16,210 nucleotides of DNA from Nitrospirota bacterium. Lineage in GTDB: Bacteria; Nitrospirota_A; Leptospirillia; Leptospirillales; Leptospirillaceae. How positions within the stretch are numbered: the stretch's first letter is position 1; every line of letters begins with the position of its first letter. The position numbers were made by a program, and so were the translations under genes. Positions 6,077 to 13,124 of this stretch are shown in pieces. Under the pieces are notes generated by a model. It searched no databases. It saw only the letters and a list, made by a program, of their open reading frames with translations, and was not told the DNA's origin. The stretch is taken from positions 1 through 16,210 of the forward strand of contig JAMCWZ010000110.1 of the NCBI GenBank assembly GCA_023480765.1, written 5' to 3'.

Positions 6077-6892
6077 ATCGATAAACAGATCCGTTCCGAA
6101 ATTCTTTTAAACGACCCGGAGAATGCAGCGCTCTTTCTTGATTTTGATGGAACGTTAGCCCCAATTCAGGAAAAACCGGATTCTGTCCACCTGCCCGAAA
6201 ATCGCCTCAGGCTTCTGAGATTCCTTTGTTTACAAATACCGGTTTTCGTCTTGTCCGGAAGATCAATCCCCGATCTTCGCAAAAGGCTTCCGATCGAAGA
6301 GCTGTCCGGCGTATCCGGCGATCATGGCGCTTCCAGAATATACAAGGGAAAAGTCCATGCGGACCCGAACGCGGAAAGCGCCCGGGAACAAATTCTTCCT
6401 CTTGCCACACTGCTCAAGGAAATAACGGATGAATGGCCAGGAGCCTATCTGGAAATCAAGCAGTTCAGTCTATCGTTGCATTATCGACAGCTGGCGATCG
6501 AACGACATGAAGAGTTTTTTGGAGTTATAGAAAAAACATTCCGACAGGTACATCCAGAGAATCTGGAAATGAAGGCTGGAAAATGCGTTTTTGAATTCCG
6601 GCATTCTGGAATCAACAAGGAATCCGCATTGCAATGGTTTCTCCAACGCCTCTCGGATGAACCAGAAGACCGGAGGACATTATCCGGATCCGGCCCTTAT
6701 CCTGTCATGATCGGGGATGACACGACAGACTGGAACTCCATCAAGATGGCAATCCATCTGGGGGGACATGGAATTTGGGTTGGAGACAACCTGCCCGACT
6801 CGTCTCTTCCCCATCCTGCTCGACTTTCCTCACCGGATCATGTCTGGGAATGGCTGAAACAATCCTGGAGACTTGTTGACTCAAACCCCTAA
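6077..6892 (+). CDS. otsB: Trehalose-6-phosphate phosphatase, apparent AUC start
   Basis: This HAD-superfamily phosphatase removes phosphate from trehalose 6-phosphate, completing the pathway begun by OtsA. Counting from ATC 6077 it has 271 residues, a usual OtsB length. Motif I is DFDGT (22-26) with nucleophile D22 and acid/base D24. Motif II is SGR (60-62), followed by GDHGA. K181 (INKESAL) serves as motif III, and GDDTTD (213-218) is the metal-binding motif IV. The frame opens at 6053 after a TGA. It contains no ATG, GTG or TTG until TTG 6251, which would remove motif I and give an inactive 213-residue protein. The AUC is preceded by AGGAGA at ideal spacing. Alternatives are a sequencing error (ATG read as ATC), or a frameshift fusion with otsA, although no slippery heptamer is seen at the junction. 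It starts 14 bases after the otsA stop. Confidence 0.85.
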   Translation: MDKQIRSEILLNDPENAALFLDFDGTLAPIQEKPDSVHLPENRLRLLRFLCLQIPVFVLSGRSIPDLRKRLPIEELSGVSGDHGASRIYKGKVHADPNAESAREQILPLATLLKEITDEWPGAYLEIKQFSLSLHYRQLAIERHEEFFGVIEKTFRQVHPENLEMKAGKCVFEFRHSGINKESALQWFLQRLSDEPEDRRTLSGSGPYPVMIGDDTTDWNSIKMAIHLGGHGIWVGDNLPDSSLPHPARLSSPDHVWEWLKQSWRLVDSNP

Positions 6893-7764
6893 GGCTTGAC
6901 GGAAGATGTCGACAGATAATCCGATAATGCTTTCTCCCATGTCTGAAAATGGATCCCATACTTCCCGACCTTTTCCTTTGACAAAACGGAATAAGAGGGC
7001 CTCCGGGCCTTGGCGCCATATTCAGATTGAAGAACTGCCCGGACATCCGGAGCCAGCTTCACCATATTGAAGATCGTTTCTGCAAATTCAAACCAGGAAC
7101 ATTCTCCTTCGTTTGTCATATGATAGAGTCCTCCCTTTGGAGAACACTGAATCAATTTGTATGTATTTTGTGACAAATCCCATGTTGAAGTTGGAGTCAC
7201 AATCTGGTCCGAAACAACACGGAGAGTCTTATCCCCACGTCCCAACTGAAGCATCAGTTCAACGAAATTTCTTTTGAGGTGAGTTCCGCGATGACGCCCA
7301 TAAAGCCCGCACGTTCTTATAACAAGGGCATCCGGATTTCTGTTTAGAACCATACACTCACCTGCCCACTTGGAAACTCCATAAACGGAAAGAGGACGAG
7401 CTTCATCCGTCTCTTGAAAAGGCATTCGGAATTCCCTTTTCTCCTCATATTCGCCAAACACATAGTCGGTCGAGAATGTGATGAAAAGGATATCTTTCTT
7501 ACGACAGTAGCCAGCAAGTCTGGAGGGGGCTTCGGAGTTTAGACGAAAAGCCTCCCCGATCTCCTCTTCTGCCTTGTCGACATCATTATATGCGGCCGTA
7601 TTTATAAGGACATCCAGAGAAAGAGAATCCAACGTTTTTAAATGTGCGGGGTTTTCAAGGTCGAAATACGGGCGATCAAGCTTTTCCACTCTGTCCTTCT
7701 CCGAAGCATTCAGGCAGAGGTCTGCACCGAGTTGTCCACGTGTACCGATAATACCAATATTCAT
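6889..7764 (-). CDS. rfbD: dTDP-4-dehydrorhamnose reductase
   Basis: RfbD (RmlD) reduces dTDP-4-dehydrorhamnose with NAD(P)H, the last step in making dTDP-L-rhamnose for O-antigen or other surface glycans. The 291-residue protein shows the Rossmann GTRGQLG (7-13), NTAAYNDVDKAE (55-66), STDYVF (98-103) and the catalytic YGVSK (128-132), all typical of RmlD. The start is ATG 7764 with CGGGGA close upstream. It is the last gene of the minus-strand cluster, 101 bases after the small membrane protein, and could be read from the ribosomal transcript. The rest of the rml pathway (rfbA, rfbB, rfbC) is not in the window. Its stop overlaps the otsB stop on the other strand by four bases. Confidence 0.9.
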   Translation of the reverse strand: MNIGIIGTRGQLGADLCLNASEKDRVEKLDRPYFDLENPAHLKTLDSLSLDVLINTAAYNDVDKAEEEIGEAFRLNSEAPSRLAGYCRKKDILFITFSTDYVFGEYEEKREFRMPFQETDEARPLSVYGVSKWAGECMVLNRNPDALVIRTCGLYGRHRGTHLKRNFVELMLQLGRGDKTLRVVSDQIVTPTSTWDLSQNTYKLIQCSPKGGLYHMTNEGECSWFEFAETIFNMVKLAPDVRAVLQSEYGAKARRPSYSVLSKEKVGKYGIHFQTWEKALSDYLSTSSVKP

Positions 7765-7865
7765 CTTATCCCCGAGAGAGTGGAAAACTTGATCGAAGCA
7801 ATCGTAGAAATATGTCCTGAGCCAGAGCCTGATCGATAAGAATCGGTATTGAAAAATATGTAGTC

Positions 7866-8300
7866 TTATTGCGGAAGTTTTTTGAAGATAAAGGTTCCAC
7901 CATTTGTGACCACTGTAATTGGCGGAGCATTTTTGAGATGAAAACGATAACGGACATAATGGGGTAAAACTTCAACGGAATCCATTTTCCCCTGATTTTC
8001 GTGAATGGCATTTTTAATCAGGATGAGTCGGATTGTCGGAGGTGCATGGAACTCGAAGAGATCATGACCGCGGTATAGGAGTTCACTGTTTCTGAGGCGA
8101 TATTCTTCTTCGACGGCCTTTTCTTTAATCTGGCCTGGCGTGAGGCCCTTTGCATTCAGAATATAGGCCTCACGACTGTAAAGAAGATTTTGAGAATCAA
8201 GAGACTTTCGAACCAAAACAAGGGCGAGGATAATACCCAAAAACGTAACCCCCAACAATATCCATATTGTCTGGAGTTGCTTTTGAATATTTAGTTCCAA
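7866..8300 (-). CDS. Small membrane-anchored protein of unknown function
   Basis: I do not recognise this 144-residue protein. One hydrophobic segment at about residues 13-31 (IWILLGVTFLGIILALVLV), with a short N-terminus, suggests a single inner-membrane anchor and a roughly 110-residue soluble domain, probably outside the cytoplasm. The domain has a charged helix (IKEKAVEEEYRLRN), a FEFHAPPTIRL block and a likely beta-rich C-terminus (PPITVVTNGGTFIFKKL). There is no cysteine and no obvious catalytic motif. The start is TTG 8300 with GGGGA four bases upstream; the nearby ATG at 8305 is out of frame and soon stops. It begins 21 bases after the rplQ stop, which suggests co-transcription with the ribosomal genes. 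Codon pattern and position support a real gene. Confidence 0.7.
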   Translation of the reverse strand: MELNIQKQLQTIWILLGVTFLGIILALVLVRKSLDSQNLLYSREAYILNAKGLTPGQIKEKAVEEEYRLRNSELLYRGHDLFEFHAPPTIRLILIKNAIHENQGKMDSVEVLPHYVRYRFHLKNAPPITVVTNGGTFIFKKLPQ

Positions 8301-8321
8301 GTCATCCCCGGGATAGATCGA

Positions 8322-8786
8322 TCAAGATTGTGAAGCTACTTCCTTATTGGTGTCTTTTGTCTCATCTGACGATTTTTTCTTTGGCTTCTGGCTCTCACGA
8401 ACCGCCTTCCTCTTGTCCGAAAGGGAGCGCCCGGATTCTACGAGTTCGAGAATGGCCATCTCAGCTCCGTCACCAATCCTCCGACGAGTCTTGATGATAC
8501 GGGTATATCCGCCAGCGCGCGTAGAAAACCGGGGAGCAATCTCGTCCAGAAGGTGAAACGCTACATCCTTGTCCCGGATAGTTTTGAGCAAGTCACGAAG
8601 ATTATTGATGTTTTTGACTCTAGCCTTTGTAATCATCTTTTCGATCATTGGCTTCAGTTCTTTGGCTTTCATTGTTGTTGTTTCAATTTTTTCGTGCTCA
8701 AAGAAAGAAGTAATCATAGAACGAAACATCGCTTGTCGGTGACGCGAATCCCTGCCGAACTGACGTCCTTGCATCCTGTGTCTCAT
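8322..8786 (-). CDS. rplQ: 50S ribosomal protein L17
   Basis: L17 is a large-subunit protein near the peptide exit tunnel. The 154-residue product begins with the typical MRHRMQGRQFGRDSRHRQA N-terminus. It contains TTMKAKELKPMIEKMIT and the conserved FSTRAGGYTRI with ILELV towards the end of the core. A lysine- and serine-rich tail of about 25 residues follows, which is longer than in many bacteria. The start is ATG 8786 with AAGGA upstream. It follows rpoA by 42 bases, the usual end of the alpha operon. Confidence 0.95.
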   Translation of the reverse strand: MRHRMQGRQFGRDSRHRQAMFRSMITSFFEHEKIETTTMKAKELKPMIEKMITKARVKNINNLRDLLKTIRDKDVAFHLLDEIAPRFSTRAGGYTRIIKTRRRIGDGAEMAILELVESGRSLSDKRKAVRESQKPKKKSSDETKDTNKEVASQS

Positions 8787-8828
8787 AAGCCTCGTCCTTA
8801 GCGTCTAAAGAAATCACCGAGAGATTGA

Positions 8829-9803
8829 TTAATCCTTGGTGGTCAGTTCCATCCCTAATGTCAGTCCCATATTGGAAAGAACTGTCTTGATCTCATTTAA
8901 GGATTTACGTCCAAAGTTTTTAGTCTTAAGCAGCTCATTTTCCGTCTTTTGGATAAGGTCTCCCACCGTCTTGATGTCCGCATTCTTTAAACAATTAGAT
9001 GCGCGAACAGAAAGTTCAAGATCCAGCACATTCCTTGTCAGGAGATCTTCCCCAATTTCTTCAACTTTCATCGTAGGTTTGGGTGAATCCGGAATGAGGT
9101 GGTCTGTGTCTTCAATAACGAAAAGATCCAGGTGGTCTTTTAAAATCAAAGCCGCCTGAGACAACGCTTCTTCAGGGGTCAGACTTCCATCCGTCTCTAT
9201 GTCAAGCGTCAGTTTGTCGTAGTCCGTCATGCGACCGACCCGTGTACTATCCACCGTAAAATTTACTTTCTTTAACGGGGTAAAAACAGCGTCGATCGGA
9301 ATAACGCCAACCTCGAGGGATTCAGCCTTGTTTCGTTCAGCGGAAACGTAACCTCTGCCGGTTTCGATGCGCAAATCCATTTCGATGGAAGCGCCTTTGT
9401 CGAGAGTCGCAATGTGATGTCCGGGATCAAGTATATCAATCACTCCACCGGTTGAAATGTCACCGGCAGTGACATATTTTTGCCCAGACACCTTCAGGTG
9501 AACCCAATGCGGCTCTGCTTCATGAGACTTCACCCGAACTTCCTTCAGATTCAAAATGATGTCCGAAACATCTTCCAGAACACCTGGAATATTAGAAAAC
9601 TCATGGAAAACACCTCGAAAGCGTACAGCGGTAATCGCTGCCCCCTTTATTGAGGAAAGAAGGATACGACGCAAGGAGTTTCCTAAAGTTGTTCCATATC
9701 CCCTTTCAAATGGTTCGGCAATCACCCGCAGGAATCTGTCTGTTTGGGTATCCCGATCAAAACTCAAGGACTTTGGCATCTGAAAGTCCCGAACACTGTT
9801 CAT
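8829..9803 (-). CDS. rpoA: DNA-directed RNA polymerase alpha subunit
   Basis: RpoA dimerises to nucleate RNA polymerase assembly and binds upstream promoter DNA through its C-terminal domain. I place the start at ATG 9803, with AAGGAG six bases upstream, giving 324 residues, normal for the family. A longer reading from TTG 9869 would add 22 residues that overlap rpsD. The N-terminal domain shows [26 protein letters not shown] and the assembly region. The C-terminal domain ([12 protein letters not shown] ... [12 protein letters not shown]) keeps the Arg, Asn and Cys that correspond to R265, N268 and C269 of E. coli, so DNA contact should be intact. It lies between rpsD and rplQ as in most bacteria. 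Confidence 0.96.
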   Translation of the reverse strand: MNSVRDFQMPKSLSFDRDTQTDRFLRVIAEPFERGYGTTLGNSLRRILLSSIKGAAITAVRFRGVFHEFSNIPGVLEDVSDIILNLKEVRVKSHEAEPHWVHLKVSGQKYVTAGDISTGGVIDILDPGHHIATLDKGASIEMDLRIETGRGYVSAERNKAESLEVGVIPIDAVFTPLKKVNFTVDSTRVGRMTDYDKLTLDIETDGSLTPEEALSQAALILKDHLDLFVIEDTDHLIPDSPKPTMKVEEIGEDLLTRNVLDLELSVRASNCLKNADIKTVGDLIQKTENELLKTKNFGRKSLNEIKTVLSNMGLTLGMELTTKD

Positions 9804-9809
9804 CAGTGA

Positions 9810-9815
9810 CTCCTT
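9810..9815 (-). promoter_or_regulatory. Shine-Dalgarno sequence that sets the rpoA start
   Basis: On the minus strand AAGGAG occupies 9815-9810, six bases before ATG 9803-9801. This decides against the in-frame TTG at 9869 inside the end of rpsD. Confidence 0.8.
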
Positions 9816-9846
9816 AATCAAATTGTCAAACGATCCCAAAAGATAG

Positions 9847-10476
9847 TTATCGTGAATAAAGTTCGACAATCAAGTTTTCAGAAATCAAAATATTAATTTC
9901 TTCTCTCTTTGGCTGTTCGCGAACAACTGCAGAAAATTGCTCTTTTTGAACATCCAGCCAAGTTGGAGTAACTCCTCGTGTTTCAGCATCACGGAGATTT
10001 TCTTTGAACCGATCGTTAGATCTGGACTTTTCGCGAAGGCTGACAACATCCGAAACCTTACACTGAAAAGAGGGAATATTAACTTTCCGTCCATTGACTT
10101 CCATATGTCCGTGAGTAACAAGCATCCGCGCTTCATTACGCGACGTACCAAGTCCCATCCGGTAAACGACGCTATCAAGACGAAGCTCAAGGCCAGAAAG
10201 AAGTGATTCTCCGGTAACACCTTTTTTGCTGGAAGCTCTTTCAAAAGCATTTCTAAATTGCTTCTCCAGAACACCGAAGATTCTTTTAACTTTTTGTTTT
10301 TCTCGGAGCTGGAGGCCATAGTCGGATATTTTTGCACGACTTTGACCGTGTTGACCCGGAGGATAAGACCGTCTGTCTATGGCGCATTTAGTAGAAAGAC
10401 AACGAACACCCTTCAAGAAAAGCTTTACACCTTCTCTACGACAAAAACGGCAAACCGAACCTCTATATCGAGCCAA
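9847..10476 (-). CDS. rpsD: 30S ribosomal protein S4 (zinc-binding form)
   Basis: S4 is a primary 16S rRNA binder and, in E. coli, the translational repressor of the alpha operon. The 209-residue protein has the C+ zinc motif C9-X2-C12-X13-C26-X4-C31, the YPPGQHG block, and the S4 RNA-binding domain ([13 protein letters not shown] ... [19 protein letters not shown]). The start is TTG 10476, giving the typical MARYRG N-terminus, with AAAGGAG six bases upstream. An ATG lies between that ribosome site and the TTG in another frame (see findings). rpoA follows 43 bases downstream. Confidence 0.95.
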   Translation of the reverse strand: MARYRGSVCRFCRREGVKLFLKGVRCLSTKCAIDRRSYPPGQHGQSRAKISDYGLQLREKQKVKRIFGVLEKQFRNAFERASSKKGVTGESLLSGLELRLDSVVYRMGLGTSRNEARMLVTHGHMEVNGRKVNIPSFQCKVSDVVSLREKSRSNDRFKENLRDAETRGVTPTWLDVQKEQFSAVVREQPKREEINILISENLIVELYSR

Positions 10477-10528
10477 TCCATTCTCCTTTAAAAAATACAG
10501 TGCTTAAGGAACAATAAAGTAATAAGTT

Positions 10529-10915
10529 CTAAACGCGTCTACGTTTTGGAGGACGGCACCCGTTGTGAGGGATAGGGGTCACATCCTTGATAAGATTAAT
10601 CTTGAGGCCAAAAGTTTGAAGAGCTCTAATTGCGGACTCTCTTCCGGCTCCAGGACCTTTTACGTAAACATCACACGTTTTCATTCCGGAGTCTACCGCT
10701 TTCTTGGCAGCCACTTCAGCTGCCTTTTGAGCGGCAAAGGGAGTGCTCTTCCTCGATCCCTTGAAGCCTTGAGCTCCAGAACTCGACCACGAAACAACGT
10801 CACCGTTCGGGTCCGCAAAGGAAATGATTGTGTTGTTGAAAGAAGCGTGAATATGAACGATCCCAACAGGAACGTTCTTTTTTTCTTTTTTCTTTGTAAC
10901 CTTCTTTGTCCCCAT
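10529..10915 (-). CDS. rpsK: 30S ribosomal protein S11
   Basis: S11 forms part of the 30S platform and lies near the 3' end of 16S rRNA. The 128-residue protein has a Lys-rich N-terminus, then [15 protein letters not shown] and [20 protein letters not shown]. Further on are [15 protein letters not shown] and the terminal [18 protein letters not shown]. All of these are strongly conserved. The start is ATG 10915, preceded by a G-run ribosome site. It sits between rpsM and rpsD in the standard order. Confidence 0.96.
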   Translation of the reverse strand: MGTKKVTKKKEKKNVPVGIVHIHASFNNTIISFADPNGDVVSWSSSGAQGFKGSRKSTPFAAQKAAEVAAKKAVDSGMKTCDVYVKGPGAGRESAIRALQTFGLKINLIKDVTPIPHNGCRPPKRRRV

Positions 10916-10961
10916 CGAACCCCCAAATTACAGCAAAATCTAAATAAAACGAATTGTCCTG

Positions 10962-11336
10962 TTAGCCGGTTTTTTTCTTTCCGCCAATACCTTTTTTCGG
11001 ACCTTTTCGTGTCCTTGCGTTGGTTTTTGTTCGTTGTCCGCGGACGGGAAGGCCTCTCCTGTGCCTTAAACCAACATAGCAACCTATATCCATCTTCCGC
11101 TTAATGTTCTGGGTGACTTGACGTCTCAAGTCGCCTTCGACCAAATATGTTTTTTCGATGATCTCCCTTAAACTGGCAACCTCTTCATCTGTCAGGTCTT
11201 TCACTCGCCGGTTGGGATCAATTGAAGTATTGGTGAGAATCGACAATGAAGTTGACCGTCCAATACCGAAAATGTACGTTAGGGCAATCTCAACTCTTTT
11301 ATTTCTCGGAAGGTCAATTCCAACAATACGAGCCAA
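10962..11336 (-). CDS. rpsM: 30S ribosomal protein S13
   Basis: S13 sits in the 30S head, contacts the 50S subunit and the P-site tRNA. The 124-residue protein shows [45 protein letters not shown] and the basic C-terminal [22 protein letters not shown]. The start is TTG 11336, with AAAGGAG six bases upstream, and gives the standard MARI N-terminus. It is 12 bases after rpmJ, leaving no room for an E. coli-type alpha-operon pseudoknot leader. Confidence 0.96.
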   Translation of the reverse strand: MARIVGIDLPRNKRVEIALTYIFGIGRSTSLSILTNTSIDPNRRVKDLTDEEVASLREIIEKTYLVEGDLRRQVTQNIKRKMDIGCYVGLRHRRGLPVRGQRTKTNARTRKGPKKGIGGKKKTG

Positions 11337-11348
11337 ATCGTTCTCCTT

Positions 11349-11462
11349 TTATCCTTGTCTTTGTTTATGACGTGGGTTTTCACATTTAACGCGTAAAATA
11401 CCTTTTCTACGAATGATCTTGCATTTTGTACAAATAGGCTTAACAGAGGCCCTAACTTTCAT
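11349..11462 (-). CDS. rpmJ: 50S ribosomal protein L36 (zinc-binding form)
   Basis: L36 is a tiny zinc protein of the large subunit. This gene encodes 37 residues, beginning [14 protein letters not shown] and ending RHKQRQG. The zinc ligands are C11, C14, C27 and H32, so it is the C+ form rather than the zinc-free paralogue. The start is ATG 11462, 11 bases after infA. Its place between infA and rpsM is standard. Confidence 0.95.
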   Translation of the reverse strand: MKVRASVKPICTKCKIIRRKGILRVKCENPRHKQRQG

Positions 11463-11473
11463 TCTTATGCTCC

Positions 11474-11692
11474 CTATTTAAAGCGGTAAGTTATTCGACC
11501 TCGGGTCAGGTCGTATGGGGACAATTCCAAAGTCACTTTGTCGCCAGGAAGAATCTTAATGTAATGCATTCTCATTTTGCCTGAAATATGTGCAAGAACT
11601 TTGTGACCATTTTCAAGCTCGACCCTGAACATTGCATTAGGAAGTGTTTCCAAGACAGTTCCTTGTACCTCGATAATATCTTCCTTCGGCAA
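11474..11692 (-). CDS. infA: Translation initiation factor IF-1
   Basis: IF-1 is an OB-fold protein that occupies the 30S A site during initiation. The 72-residue sequence has [41 protein letters not shown] and [13 protein letters not shown], all characteristic. The start is TTG 11692, which encodes the usual second-position Pro/Ser-Lys-Glu-Asp beginning. AGGAGG lies five bases upstream and overlaps the last two bases of the map stop codon, so it is likely coupled to map. Confidence 0.96.
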   Translation of the reverse strand: MPKEDIIEVQGTVLETLPNAMFRVELENGHKVLAHISGKMRMHYIKILPGDKVTLELSPYDLTRGRITYRFK

Positions 11693-11701
11693 ACAACCCT
11701 C

Positions 11702-12460
11702 CTACGCGGCCATATCCGGGGTAGACAGAATAATGGGACCATCTTTCAAAATAGCAACCGTGTGTTCAAAATGGGCAGATAGTTTTCTATCTTTTGTTAC
11801 TGCTGTCCAACCATCCGACAGAATCTCGGTCTCATAAGTTCCTTCGTTGATCATAGGTTCTATGGCCAAAACCATGCCAACTTCAAGCTTGAGACCTTTT
11901 CCTTTTGGCCCAAAGTTTGGGATCTGGGGTTCTTCATGCAACCGTTTACCTATACCATGACCTACGAAATTACGAACGACCGAAAATCCGTGTGATTCAG
12001 CATAAGACTGAACGGCGTATGAAATATCGCCTATCCTATTTCCCGGCCGGGCCTGAGCTATCCCCTTCATCAACGATTCTTGGGTGACTGACATTAACTT
12101 ATTAGCTCTGTCCGAAACGACGCCAACAGGAATCGTCATAGCCGAATCCCCATAATATCCATCAAGAACAATTCCGTAATCAATTCCTACAATATCCCCA
12201 TCCTTCAATAAGTAATCGTTGGGAATGCCATGAACGACAACATGATTCACAGAAACACACAAAGACGCAGGATAAGAGCGATACCCCTTAAAGGCGGGAA
12301 TCCCTTTCTGGCTCAGAGCGTGTTCCTCTGCAATCTTGTCGAGCTCTTTTAAAGACACTCCTGGTCTGATAGCTGCCTTAATTTTCAAAAGCCCATTAGC
12401 CACAGCTACAGAGGCTCTTTTAATCTTTTCGATTTCTTCATTATTTTTCAAATAGATCAT
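11702..12460 (-). CDS. map: Methionine aminopeptidase, type I
   Basis: Map removes the initiator Met from new proteins in the cytoplasm. The 252-residue protein has the pita-bread fold metal ligands D94 and D105 (GIDYGIVLDGYYGD), H168 (VGHGIG), E201 (AIEPM) and E232 (FEHT). It also has the substrate-binding H77 (VVHGIP). No N-terminal zinc-finger extension is present, so it is the short type Ia. The start is ATG 12460, two bases after the adk stop. The adk-map-infA order between secY and rpmJ is common outside the gammaproteobacteria. Confidence 0.96.
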   Translation of the reverse strand: MIYLKNNEEIEKIKRASVAVANGLLKIKAAIRPGVSLKELDKIAEEHALSQKGIPAFKGYRSYPASLCVSVNHVVVHGIPNDYLLKDGDIVGIDYGIVLDGYYGDSAMTIPVGVVSDRANKLMSVTQESLMKGIAQARPGNRIGDISYAVQSYAESHGFSVVRNFVGHGIGKRLHEEPQIPNFGPKGKGLKLEVGMVLAIEPMINEGTYETEILSDGWTAVTKDRKLSAHFEHTVAILKDGPIILSTPDMAA

Positions 12461-12462
12461 AT

Positions 12463-13122
12463 TCAGTTCAATTCTGAAAATATTTGCTTTATCCGAGAAA
12501 AAACATTCTCAATGGAAGAACTGGCATCCACCTTCATGAGAATATTTTTTTGCCGATAATACTCCAAGAGTGGCTTAGTAGTTTCCCAATAGATAACAGA
12601 TCGTTTCCGAATAACGTCTTCATTGTCATCGGCCCTTTGAACAAGCTCGACTGAACAATAGTCACAAAGGGAATCCTTTTTGGGTGGAGCAAATAGAATG
12701 TGATATGTCCGCTGACAATTAGGACACAATCTTCTTCCCGTTAGCCTTACAATTCTTTCCTCTTCGTCCATAGAAAACTCTATTGCCAATCCGACATTAT
12801 GACACAAAGAAGACAGAATTACATCAAGGCCTTCGGCTTGATGTAGTGTTCTCGGAAAACCATCCAGAATAAAGCCAATCCCGTTAGGAATTTTTGCGAT
12901 TTTTCCTTTAATCAAGTCCAGGACAAGTTGATCGGGAACCAACTTGCCAGAGTCCATGTAAGTTTTAGCTTCAATTCCCAAGGGCGTATTATTTTTCAAA
13001 GCTTCCCTTAACAAATCCCCTGTTGCAAATTTCGGTATTGAGAAAGCATCTGCTAGTAAAGATGCTTGTGTTCCTTTTCCAACCCCTGGAGGACCAATAA
13101 AAATAACTACCGATTTAAACAT
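12463..13122 (-). CDS. adk: Adenylate kinase with zinc lid
   Basis: Adk interconverts ATP plus AMP with two ADP. The 219-residue protein has the P-loop GPPGVGKGT (10-18), TGDLLRE in the AMP-binding region and the GFPRT block (88-92). The LID includes RRLCPNC and is of the long type. Four cysteines (C133, C136, C153, C156; C-X2-C-X16-C-X2-C) should bind a structural zinc, as in many Gram-positive and some Gram-negative enzymes. RADDNEDVIRKR closes the LID. The start is ATG 13122, two bases after secY, so it is translationally coupled. Confidence 0.96.
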   Translation of the reverse strand: MFKSVVIFIGPPGVGKGTQASLLADAFSIPKFATGDLLREALKNNTPLGIEAKTYMDSGKLVPDQLVLDLIKGKIAKIPNGIGFILDGFPRTLHQAEGLDVILSSLCHNVGLAIEFSMDEEERIVRLTGRRLCPNCQRTYHILFAPPKKDSLCDYCSVELVQRADDNEDVIRKRSVIYWETTKPLLEYYRQKNILMKVDASSSIENVFSRIKQIFSELN

Positions 13123-13124
13123 AA

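Noticed and set aside
6889..7865. Terminator between the small membrane protein and rfbD or after rfbD
   Set aside because: I saw no stem followed by a T-run on the minus strand in 7765-7865 or just past the rfbD stop.
9804..9869. Longer rpoA starting at TTG 9869
   Set aside because: It overlaps the end of rpsD and adds 22 residues not seen in RpoA; AAGGAG before ATG 9803 is a better start.
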